Assembly (NCBI GenBank): GCA_964607865.1
Contig: CAZSLZ010000034.1
Location: 1-25,142 of the forward strand
Direction of reading: 5' to 3'
DNA from: CAZSLZ01 sp964607865
GTDB taxonomy: Bacteria; Vulcanimicrobiota; JAJTBE01; CAZSLZ01
Length of the DNA stretch: 25,142 bases
In this document: positions 1-9,000 of the stretch, piece by piece
Layout of the letters: the number at the start of each line of letters is the position of its first letter
How positions within the stretch are numbered: the stretch's first letter is position 1
Notes under the pieces: model-generated
The model's database searches: none
What the model was told of the DNA's origin: nothing
Seen by the model: only the letters and a program-made list of their open reading frames with translations
Position numbers and translations under genes: made by a program

Positions 1-3000
1 CAGCGGTAAATGTTTCAACCGATAAAATTGAAAATACGCTTTTATCCCTGGTGGCGGAAAAAACCGGATACCCCACCGATATGCTGGAATTGGATATGAA
101 CCTGGACTCGGATCTGGGTATAGATTCCATAAAAAGGGTGGAGATATTTTCAGCATTGAAAGACAAGATTCCCGGGGCCGACAGCATTGGCCCAGAACAC
201 ATGGGCTCTATGAAAACCTTGCGTGATATCACCGAGTTTGTGGCAAAACAGGCCGGTGGCCAGGTACAGGGCAAGGCCAGTCCTGTTGCTTCTTCTGGGG
301 CCCGTGATGTGGAAAAGATTCTTATGGACCTGGTGGCGGAAAAAACCGGTTATCCCACCGATATGCTGGAATTGGATATGAACCTGGACTCGGATCTGGG
401 CATCGACTCCATCAAGCGGGTGGAAATTTTCTCCGGGTTGAAGGAAAAAATACCCGCAGCTGAATCCATCGGCCCTGAACATATCAATAGCATGAAAACC
501 CTTCGGGATATAACCGGGTTTATTTCCAGTGTGACAGGGAATGCCGGCAGTGAGGAATGCTGTTGTTCTGGAAATTGCGTTGAAAGTTCTCATATTGATG
601 AAGGTCAGGTTTCTCAGGTGCTGCTGGGCCTGGTTTCGGAAAAAACCGGATATCCAGTTGATATGTTGGAACTTAATATGAACCTGGACTCAGATCTTGG
701 CATCGACTCCATTAAACGTGTAGAGATATTCTCGGCCCTGAAGGAAGAAATACCCAGTGCGGACAGCATTAAAGCTGAAGATATGGGGGTTCTGAAAACC
801 CTTAAGGATATTGCCGAGTTTATTGTAAAAAAGAACGGCAACGGTGGAGTATCTAAAAAGGTTCTGGTAGGAACCGCTCAAAAAAAAAATAATCTGAAAG
901 AACACAGTTTTTTAAAACGGCTTGTTCCGGTTCTGGAACCTGTTAAAGCCCAGAGAAACAATATTCAGATATCAGATAATGATATTATTTGGATAGTTTC
1001 AGATATACCTGAAAAAGCAGGGCAATTTGAGAAAACACTGAATCAAAAGGTGCAAAACACCGAAATTTTAACTATAGACCAGGCTCTGGCCAGAGAAATA
1101 CCATCAAATTTGGCAGGCCTGGTTTTCTATATTGCCAGTGAGAATTTTCATAATAAGGATATGAAGAACCTTTTCTTTGTGCTTCAAAGAGCTGGGAAAA
1201 AACTTGAAAACAGAGAGCATTGCCTGGTTGCTTCTGTAACCTTCATGGGAGGGCACTTCGGATTGAAGGGGCTTTCGAGTAAAATCAGCCCGGTGATGGG
1301 TGGAATTGCAGGTATGATTAAGACCGCGGAAAAAGAATGGGGAAAAATTTCATTCAAGGCAATAGATGTTGACCCATCTCTGAAGAAAAAAGATTTGAAT
1401 GAAGCTCTGGCTGAAGAAATACTCACTGCAGGCCCTCTTGAAGTGGGAATAAACTCCGAAGGCAGGTTCGAAATAGCATTGAAATACATTCCTGTTGGAA
1501 AGGAACTCAACCCCGATGTTTTACCTCTTGGTCCAAACCCTGTGGTTCTGGTAACCGGTGGTGCCAGGGGAGTTACTGCCGAGTGTGCCTGCAACCTGGT
1601 AAAAAAAGCCGGCAGTGAAAAGCAGATCAATTTAATACTTCTGGGGCGGAGCCCCGGGCCTTCAGATGAACCCTCCTGGTTAGCGCCTCTCACCGCGGAA
1701 GCGGATATTAAAAAAGGAATTATTCAAAACTCTTCCACCCGTCTGACCCCTGTTCAGGTGGGACAGGAGTATAAACGGATTGTTTCAAACCGGGAAATTT
1801 CTGAAAACATTGCCCGGATGGAACAAGCTGGTGCCAGGGTTCATTATTTTTCTGTGGATGTTCGCGACCGGGATGCCTTAAAATCCTTCGTTGAGAAAAT
1901 AACCGATGAAATTGGTGTTATAAATGGTTTCATTCATGGCGCCGGCGTAATTGCTGACAGGTTCATAAAAGACAAGAAGGCAGAGGAATTTGACAGGGTT
2001 TACAATACTAAGGTGGTTGGCCTTCAGAATCTTCTGGAAGTAATTGATACGCAGAAATTGAATTTTCTGGTATTATTCTCTTCGTCAACAGCCCGTTTCG
2101 GAAGAAAGGGGCAGGTGGATTATGCCATATCCAATGAAATTTTGAACAAGACAGCTCAAAAATTGAAGATGCAGTCAGGCTGCAGGGTTGTTTCAATTAA
2201 CTGGGGCCCCTGGGATGGCGGAATGGTGAATGAATCACTGAAGAAACTTTTTGCCGGCGAGGGTGTGGGAGTGATCCCCCTGGAAATGGGGGCAGACCAG
2301 ATGCTCAGGGAAATCAGCTTCAACCGGGCTGAGACTGCCGAGGTAGTTATTATTGGCAGTATGCCCGGTGAAAAAGAACCCGAATATGAGCAGTTATCGG
2401 ACAATTCGGAAAAACAGAAAATGAATACAAAAATAATTTTTGAAAAGGAACTGAGCCTGAATTCGTTTCCTGTGCTGAAATCTCATATTATTGACGAAAA
2501 AGCTGTGATGCCCCTGGCTCTTTCCGCAGAAATAATGATCCAGGCTGCGGTTGCCGACAATCCGGGTTTGAAATTCTTCAGCATAAATAATCTTCGGGTT
2601 TTACAACCCATCAAACTCGGGCCTGACGATAAGTTTACTCTGGAGGCAAGAGTGGCAGTTCCTGTGGAACAGGATGATTCCTTTAAAATTTCCACTGAAA
2701 TACATATTTTTGATTCCAATGGCAACCGGAGTAAGAATATTACGGCGGAAGTAGTTTTGATGAATCAACTTCCTGAAGGTAAATCGGAAATTAATGATTT
2801 TAACCTTGAAGATTGTGTCCCGCCACCTGATGAATTTTACTCAGAATATCTTTTTCATGGTAAGGATTTGCATGGAATAGTCAATGTATCTGGCTGCTCA
2901 AATGAAGGGATAGTTTTTGAATGCCAGGCAGCCCCCAGGGCAAAAGACTGGATGAGAAACCCTTCCCGCAGCCGATGGATTACCGACCCTCTGGTTGTGG

Positions 3001-3290
3001 ATTGCGCTTTTCAGGCATTGATTTTATGGAGTTATGCCAATTATGACCAGGCGTCGATTCCCATGTTTGTGGGCAGCCTGAAGAGATTTGCCAGGTTCCC
3101 GAAAGATAAGGTTCTGGTGAAGGCCCAGGTAAGAGAATCCAATGATTCCAAGGCAATTTCTGATATCGAATTTTTTAATGAAAAAGGAGAACTGGTTGCC
3201 AGAATGGAAAACTTCGAATGCATTATCAGTGCTAAAATTAATGAAGCATACAAGAAAAATAGATTCAAAGAAAAAGTTGTAATTGAATAG
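1..3290 (+). CDS. pfaA: PfaA-like polyunsaturated fatty acid synthase subunit (ACPx3-KR-DH), 5' truncated
   Basis: This is the C-terminal part of a PUFA-synthase/type I PKS-like subunit that carries and reduces the growing acyl chain. The frame is open back to base 3, so the GTG at 51 lies inside an ACP domain and is not the start. The KS and malonyl-transferase domains expected upstream are outside the window. Three tandem ACPs carry the motif LGIDSIK, with phosphopantetheine serines at nt 126-128, 408-410 and 708-710. After a KR structural region comes a ketoreductase with VTGGARG at nt 1551-1571 and a YxxxN catalytic pair (Tyr codon 2121). The C-terminus is a PS-DH-type double hot dog with HxxxxxxxxP (HIIDEKAVMP, about nt 2485) and the DCAFQ motif (about nt 3000). 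The gene is first in the visible operon, 9 nt before the KS-CLF gene. Domain order matches PfaA/Pfa2 families. The total ACP number is unknown because the gene is cut. Confidence 0.9.
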   Translation, partial: AVNVSTDKIENTLLSLVAEKTGYPTDMLELDMNLDSDLGIDSIKRVEIFSALKDKIPGADSIGPEHMGSMKTLRDITEFVAKQAGGQVQGKASPVASSGARDVEKILMDLVAEKTGYPTDMLELDMNLDSDLGIDSIKRVEIFSGLKEKIPAAESIGPEHINSMKTLRDITGFISSVTGNAGSEECCCSGNCVESSHIDEGQVSQVLLGLVSEKTGYPVDMLELNMNLDSDLGIDSIKRVEIFSALKEEIPSADSIKAEDMGVLKTLKDIAEFIVKKNGNGGVSKKVLVGTAQKKNNLKEHSFLKRLVPVLEPVKAQRNNIQISDNDIIWIVSDIPEKAGQFEKTLNQKVQNTEILTIDQALAREIPSNLAGLVFYIASENFHNKDMKNLFFVLQRAGKKLENREHCLVASVTFMGGHFGLKGLSSKISPVMGGIAGMIKTAEKEWGKISFKAIDVDPSLKKKDLNEALAEEILTAGPLEVGINSEGRFEIALKYIPVGKELNPDVLPLGPNPVVLVTGGARGVTAECACNLVKKAGSEKQINLILLGRSPGPSDEPSWLAPLTAEADIKKGIIQNSSTRLTPVQVGQEYKRIVSNREISENIARMEQAGARVHYFSVDVRDRDALKSFVEKITDEIGVINGFIHGAGVIADRFIKDKKAEEFDRVYNTKVVGLQNLLEVIDTQKLNFLVLFSSSTARFGRKGQVDYAISNEILNKTAQKLKMQSGCRVVSINWGPWDGGMVNESLKKLFAGEGVGVIPLEMGADQMLREISFNRAETAEVVIIGSMPGEKEPEYEQLSDNSEKQKMNTKIIFEKELSLNSFPVLKSHIIDEKAVMPLALSAEIMIQAAVADNPGLKFFSINNLRVLQPIKLGPDDKFTLEARVAVPVEQDDSFKISTEIHIFDSNGNRSKNITAEVVLMNQLPEGKSEINDFNLEDCVPPPDEFYSEYLFHGKDLHGIVNVSGCSNEGIVFECQAAPRAKDWMRNPSRSRWITDPLVVDCAFQALILWSYANYDQASIPMFVGSLKRFARFPKDKVLVKAQVRESNDSKAISDIEFFNEKGELVARMENFECIISAKINEAYKKNRFKEKVVIE
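48..730 (+). repeat. Tandem acyl carrier protein repeats
   Basis: There are three ACP units inside the PfaA-like gene. Between units 1 and 2, nt 48-118 match nt 330-400 at 69 of 71 positions, including 47 identical bases (72-118 against 354-400). Offset is 282 nt (94 codons). Unit 3 (from about nt 630) is more diverged in DNA but nearly the same in protein. Near-identical DNA over synonymous positions points to recent duplication or gene conversion between units. More units may lie upstream of the window. Confidence 0.9.
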
Positions 3291-3299
3291 CGAGGCAAA

Positions 3300-6083
3300 A
3301 TGAAATTCACTGAACCTGTTGCCATTGTTGGTATTGGAGGAGTTTTTCCCGGAGCAGACAACCTGGATGAGTTCTGGAAAATAATTGAGTCAGGAAAATC
3401 CGTATCTGGCGAAGTGCCAGATGAGAGATGGGTGATTTCCAGGGATACAATTTATTCAAAAAATAATGATCAAGTTGACCGGGCTTATTCAACCCGGGGT
3501 TGTTTTATTCGAGATTTTGACTTAAGAAATTATCATCCCGAAGATTTTATTATTGATCTTGAATTGGTAGAAAAACTGGATCCACTTTTTCAGATTACAC
3601 TGGCAGCTGGAATTCAGGCTTACAAAGATGCAGATTTAGAAAATCTTGACAAATCCAGGGTGGGGGTTATTATGGGCAATATAGCTCTTCCCACGGAAAA
3701 AGCTTCCCGTTTGTCTTATGAGATTCTGGGAAAAACCCTGGAAGAAGAATTATTTTCCACTGATGAAACTCCGGATTTTGAAACTGTCAGTTATTTAAAC
3801 CGCTATGTTAATGGGCTTCCTGCAGGTCTGCTGGCGAAAGCCCTGGGCCTGGGTGGAGGTACCTTTACCACCGATTCGGCATGCGCTTCGTCTCTTTATG
3901 CCCTTAAATATGCCTGTGATGAATTGTTGATGGGCAGAGCAGATGCAATGTTTACCGGTGGAGTTGCCCGCCCCGATTGTTTGTACACACAGACCGGTTT
4001 TTCTCAGCTGGGTGCGCTTTCTCCCACGGGAGTAAGTTCGCCTTTTGATGAAAAGGGAAACGGCCTGGTTATTGGCGAAGGCGCTGGGGTTGTGGTGCTG
4101 AAGAGATTATCAGATGCTCTGAGGCATAATGACAGAATCTATGCGTTAATCAAGGGTATCGGCCTTTCCAATGACAGAGCCGGCAATTTGCTGGCTCCCG
4201 ACCAGGAAGGCCAGCTCAGAGCTATGAAGTCTGCATATGAACAAACCGGCTGGAAACCGGCTTATCTCGATTTGGTTGAATGTCATGGAACCGGAACACC
4301 GGTGGGAGATGCTGTTGAATTTAACAGTATGAAAAAAATGTGGCAACAGGATGAATGGCAGCCAAATCAATGTGTGATAGGGTCGGTAAAGTCTAACATA
4401 GGGCATCTTTTAACCGGCGCCGGCGCTGCTGGGCTTATTAAGGTTTTGCTGGCAATGAAACACAGGAAATTACCTCCCACTGCCAATTATGAAAAACCCA
4501 CATCAAAAATCGATGTTGAAAACAGTCCCTTTGAAATTTTAAAACAAAGCAGGGAATGGAAGAATAGGGAGCCCGGCATTCCCCGGCGGGCAGCAGTAAG
4601 CGCTTTTGGTTTCGGCGGCATTAATGCCCACGTTTTGCTGGAGGAACCCAATGAAGGCATCAAGGTGGAAAAGAATAAAAATAACAAAAAATTGCCTCCC
4701 GTTGCTGTGGTTGGCATGGATGCATGTTTTGGAAACTGGGCCGATATGGAAAAAGTGGCCAAAGCTCTGCTGAAACCCGATGAAAACAAGTCGCCCGGCC
4801 CAAAAACCAATTGGTTCGGGGTGGACAAATCAAGGTGGTTTAATAAATGGAGGCATACAGCTCTGCCTTTCTGGGGTTATGGTATTGAAGAACTGAAAGC
4901 GGAGTTGGGACAATTCAGAATACCTCCTGTAGAGTTGCAGGAAATGCTTCCCCAGCAGTTGATTATGTTGCTTACCGCGAATCGGGCTCTTGAAAAAACC
5001 GGGTTGAAGAAGAAAGATCATTTAAAAACAGCAGCCTTTATAGGAATTGGCTTCGATTTTAACACCACTAATTTTCATGTTCGTTGGAAAATAAGAGACA
5101 GGGCCCGAAAATGGGTAGAACAATTATGCCCTGATGCTTCGAATGAAGATAAATTAAAATGGGCCGAACAGATTCAGGATGCGCTTTCCCCCCCCCTGAA
5201 TGCAAATCGTACCATGGGTGCGCTGGGTAGCATAGTTGCAAGCCGGATTGCCCGGGAGTTCAAATTCGGGAGCCCTTCCATAGCTATTTCCAGCGAGGAA
5301 ACTTCAGGCTTACGCGCCCTGGACCTGGCAGTCCGGGGACTTCAAACCGGTGAAATTGATCTTGCTCTTGCCGGGGCAGTGGATATGGCTGGTGATATCC
5401 GGGCGCTTATATGTGCTTCCCATCATCGTTGTTATACCAGTACCGGCAATGTAAAACCCCTGGATGGAAAATCCAATGGTGTTCTTTTTGGCGAAGGAGC
5501 TGGAGTTCTTGTCCTGAAACGCCTGGAGGATGCAGAAAAAGATGGAGATAATATTTTCGCAGTCGTTAAAGGGATTGGTTTTTCCACTGCCAGAGATTTT
5601 TCCAATCCCCTCCCCGATGATGATTCTTATATGCTGTCGATGAAACGGGCTTTGGATGAAGCCAGTGTAGGGCCGGATCGGGTCAGCCTGTTTGAACTGA
5701 ACAGCGCTGGTTGTTCCCGTGAAGACAAGATTGAGGCCAAGGTAATTAATAAAGTTTTTTCAGGACAGAGGGAAACTCCAATGATATTGTCTTCATCGAA
5801 AGCTGATTTGGGACATACCGGTGCTGCATCTGGCCTTTTATCGGTGATTAAAACCTGCGTATCGCTGAATCAAAAGGTTGTCCCAGGCTTTCCCTCTGTA
5901 GAAAATCCCCTGGATGATGGATTGACGGATAAGACCAATTATTTCATACCGTCAAAAACCCAGAAGCTGGTTGCCAATAAAAGCCATATTCCCCGTTGTG
6001 CCATGGTTGGCAGTTTCGGGATTGACGGGAATTGTTCCCATGTAATTTTAGAAGAATATACAGAATCAGAGGATGACAAATGA
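3300..6083 (+). CDS. pfaC: Ketosynthase-chain length factor (KS-CLF) subunit of PUFA-type synthase
   Basis: This 927-residue protein equals the N-terminal half of PfaC. The first half (about 1-455) is a beta-ketoacyl synthase that condenses malonyl units onto the ACP-bound chain. Its catalytic triad is visible: Cys195 in DSACASS, His329 in ECHGTGT and His369 in KSNIGH. The second half (about 465-915) is a KS-fold chain length factor. Where the active-site Cys should be there is Glu667 (SSEETSG), and the HGTGT motif is gone, so it cannot condense and probably shapes the tunnel for chain length. A GAGG ribosome site lies 4 nt before the ATG. The stop overlaps the next start as ATGA, which implies translational coupling. 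In marine PfaC this module is fused to the dehydratases; here those are on the next gene. The symbol is used for the KS-CLF half only. Confidence 0.9.
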   Translation: MKFTEPVAIVGIGGVFPGADNLDEFWKIIESGKSVSGEVPDERWVISRDTIYSKNNDQVDRAYSTRGCFIRDFDLRNYHPEDFIIDLELVEKLDPLFQITLAAGIQAYKDADLENLDKSRVGVIMGNIALPTEKASRLSYEILGKTLEEELFSTDETPDFETVSYLNRYVNGLPAGLLAKALGLGGGTFTTDSACASSLYALKYACDELLMGRADAMFTGGVARPDCLYTQTGFSQLGALSPTGVSSPFDEKGNGLVIGEGAGVVVLKRLSDALRHNDRIYALIKGIGLSNDRAGNLLAPDQEGQLRAMKSAYEQTGWKPAYLDLVECHGTGTPVGDAVEFNSMKKMWQQDEWQPNQCVIGSVKSNIGHLLTGAGAAGLIKVLLAMKHRKLPPTANYEKPTSKIDVENSPFEILKQSREWKNREPGIPRRAAVSAFGFGGINAHVLLEEPNEGIKVEKNKNNKKLPPVAVVGMDACFGNWADMEKVAKALLKPDENKSPGPKTNWFGVDKSRWFNKWRHTALPFWGYGIEELKAELGQFRIPPVELQEMLPQQLIMLLTANRALEKTGLKKKDHLKTAAFIGIGFDFNTTNFHVRWKIRDRARKWVEQLCPDASNEDKLKWAEQIQDALSPPLNANRTMGALGSIVASRIAREFKFGSPSIAISSEETSGLRALDLAVRGLQTGEIDLALAGAVDMAGDIRALICASHHRCYTSTGNVKPLDGKSNGVLFGEGAGVLVLKRLEDAEKDGDNIFAVVKGIGFSTARDFSNPLPDDDSYMLSMKRALDEASVGPDRVSLFELNSAGCSREDKIEAKVINKVFSGQRETPMILSSSKADLGHTGAASGLLSVIKTCVSLNQKVVPGFPSVENPLDDGLTDKTNYFIPSKTQKLVANKSHIPRCAMVGSFGIDGNCSHVILEEYTESEDDK

Positions 6084-9000
6084 AGTTAATTGAGACTGGA
6101 TATGGAATTTTTATAGTTGACGGGGAAACCCCGATAGATTTGATGACAGGCCTGGAAAATCTCCGGGCATTTGTCGTTGAAAATTCTGAAAAAAGAATTA
6201 ATGATTTGTCACATCTCTGGTTTGAAAAGACGGGTGTAAATAAAACAGCCAGAGCCCTGGCCATTGTGGTTGATGATTCGGGGGTTCTGATTGAAAAAAT
6301 CGACAGAGCCCGGGGCCATCTACAGGCAACACCGAAAATGAAAATAGATTCCGATCTGGGTAAAGAGGGTATTTATTATTCTCCGGCTCCCCTATATCCT
6401 CAAAAACGCCTGGCTTTCGTATATCCAGGTTCGGGTAACCACTATGAACAGATGGGCAGAGAAATTTGTCTGCATTGGCCTGAAATAATAGAAAACCAGG
6501 AAAAAGAAAATGAATTTCTGTTTGGCCAGATAAAACCAGACCTGTTCTGGAACTATTGTTCACATCAAGAATTGAATAAAAATAAAAGAGATTTAATGAT
6601 CGGGCAGGTAGCTTTCGGAACCCTGGTTTCTGATCTGTTAAGAAACTTTGCTGTGGAACCTTCGGCGGTTCTGGGTTATAGCCTGGGTGAATCTTCTGCC
6701 TTATTCGGTATGCGGGTATGGCGGGAAAGAGATTTGATGCTGAAACGGATGAACCAATCTTCGTTGTTTACCGAAGATCTGGCCGGGGAATACCGGGCTG
6801 CCAAAAAGTTATGGAATTTCAAAAAAGAACAGGTTGTTGACTGGTTGATTTCCATAATTAATGAAAAAGCTGAAAACATCAAAAAAGTTGTTGGCTCGAA
6901 AAAACATGCTTATTTATTGATTGTTAACACTGAAAACGAATCAATAATCGGAGGTTTGAAAGAAGAAGTAGAAGAGGTTATAAACGAACTCAAATGCAAC
7001 TCTGTCCCCTTGAAAGGTGTTACTCTGGCACATTGCGAAGCTTTGAAAACCGTTGAAAAGCCCTATTGGGAACTGCACCATTTTAAAGTGACTCCACCCG
7101 AAGGCATCGATTTTTACAGCGCAGCATGGGGAGATAAATACGAAGTTACATCTGACAAGGCCGCCGATGCCATTCTGGCACAGGCTGTAAATACCCTTGA
7201 TTTTCCCCGGCTCATTAACAAAGCATATGAAGACAACATTGGAATTTTTGTAGAGATTGGGCCTGGAAATTCCTTTACCAGAATTATTAAGGAAAATCTT
7301 AAAGAAAAAGACTATGCCGCAATTTCAGCTTCTATTCCAGGAAGAAGCGAAGTTGAAAATGTGCTGCGGGTTCTGGCAAAACTTACAGCAGAAAGAGTTC
7401 CTGTAAAATTTGATAAATTGTTTAAAAGACAATCTTTAAAAGAAAAATCAGAAGCCCGGAAAAAACCACAGATTTCAATTAAAACCGGATTAACAAAAAT
7501 AGAAATCCCTTCAATAGAAAGGTCAAGGAAAATTCAAGAAATTCCAGCTCTAATTCATGAGAAGAAATATGAAGATACTCTGGAAACAAGAGCTGGCTTA
7601 CCAATTTCAAGTTCTGTGAGGAGAACACCCATAGAGCAGTTGGAAAAAATGCAGATTTCCAGAATAAAAGCCCATAAGACATACCTGAAGGTTTCAAGAA
7701 ACATGGCTGATACAATATTGCAGAATTTACAATTTCAGATGTCCCTGGTTCAGCAGGCGGGGCCTGAGGCAATCAACGGAAATTTCACTCCCCAGAATAT
7801 ACGGCAACTGTCAATAGATGAAGAGAAAGGCAGAATTGTAACTAATATTAGTAACATTAAAACTGAACTGGGTGAAATGACACCGGTAAAACCTTGTCCT
7901 GTAGAAAAGCCTGTTAAAAATGCCGCTCTGGACAGGCAGATGTGTATGGAATTTGCAGTGGGGTCAATTGCCAAGGTGCTGGGGCCCGGTTTTGCCCCGG
8001 TGGATAATTATCCCACCAGGGTCAGGCTTCCCAATGAACCCCTGATGCTGGTGGACAGAATTTTAACAATTGAAGGTGAACCCAGATCCTTAACTTGTGG
8101 AAGGGTAGTTACTGAACATGATATATGGCCTGACAGCTGGTATCTTGATGGGAACAGGATTCCCACATGCATAGCGGTTGAGGCCGGACAGGCTGATTTA
8201 TTTCTCAGCGGGTACCTGGGGATTGATTTCAGGACAAAAGGAGAAGCTGTATATAGGTTGCTCGATGCTACGATAACTTTTCATGATTCACTGCCTGAAC
8301 CTGGTAACGTAATAAAATATGATATAAGAATCAAGCATTTTTGCAGGCAGGGAAACACCTATCTTTTCAAGTTTGAGTTTGACAGTACTGTAAACGGAAA
8401 ACCTTTCCTTACAATGCGTGACGGATGCGCCGGATTCTTTACTGAGCGAGAGTTGAAAGAAGGTAAAGGCCTGGTTCATACTGCTCTGGATAAAATGCCC
8501 CAGAAAGGCAAGGTACACGCAAACTGGAAGCCATTGGTTGAAATGAGGGAAGAAGCATATTCTGACAAACAAATTGAAGATTTGCGCAAAGGGGATTTGA
8601 CTGCCTGTTTTGGGCCTGATTTTAAAGGCTTGAAATTAGAGAAGCCATATACATTACCCGGTGGAAAAATGGAACTGATTCATCGGGTTTCGGCAATAAT
8701 ACCCGATGGCGGTAAATACAGCCTGGGCCTGGTAAGGGCAGAAGCTGATATTCATCCTGACGATTGGTTTCTTACCTGTCATTTTTCCGATGATAATGTT
8801 ATGCCCGGTACTTTAATGTATGAATGTTGCTTGCACACTCTAAGAGTTTTTCTGATGAGAATGGGGTGGGTGAGCGAAGAAGGACAGACCCATTGGGAGC
8901 CGGTTCCCGGAGTTGCTGGAAAACTGAAATGCCGGGGACAGGTAATTCATACAACCAGAAAGGCATCATACGAAATTTTCATAAAAGAAATTGGTTATCG

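Noticed and set aside
51..53. GTG at 51 as the start of the first gene
   Set aside because: The frame is open upstream to base 3 and the residues before it (TDKIENTLLSL) match the start of an ACP fold, so the gene is simply cut by the window edge.
150..905. Minus-strand open frames across the ACP repeats (147, 75 and 71 residues)
   Set aside because: They lie opposite a strongly coding repeated region, have no ribosome site and mirror the ACP repeat pattern. They are shadows.
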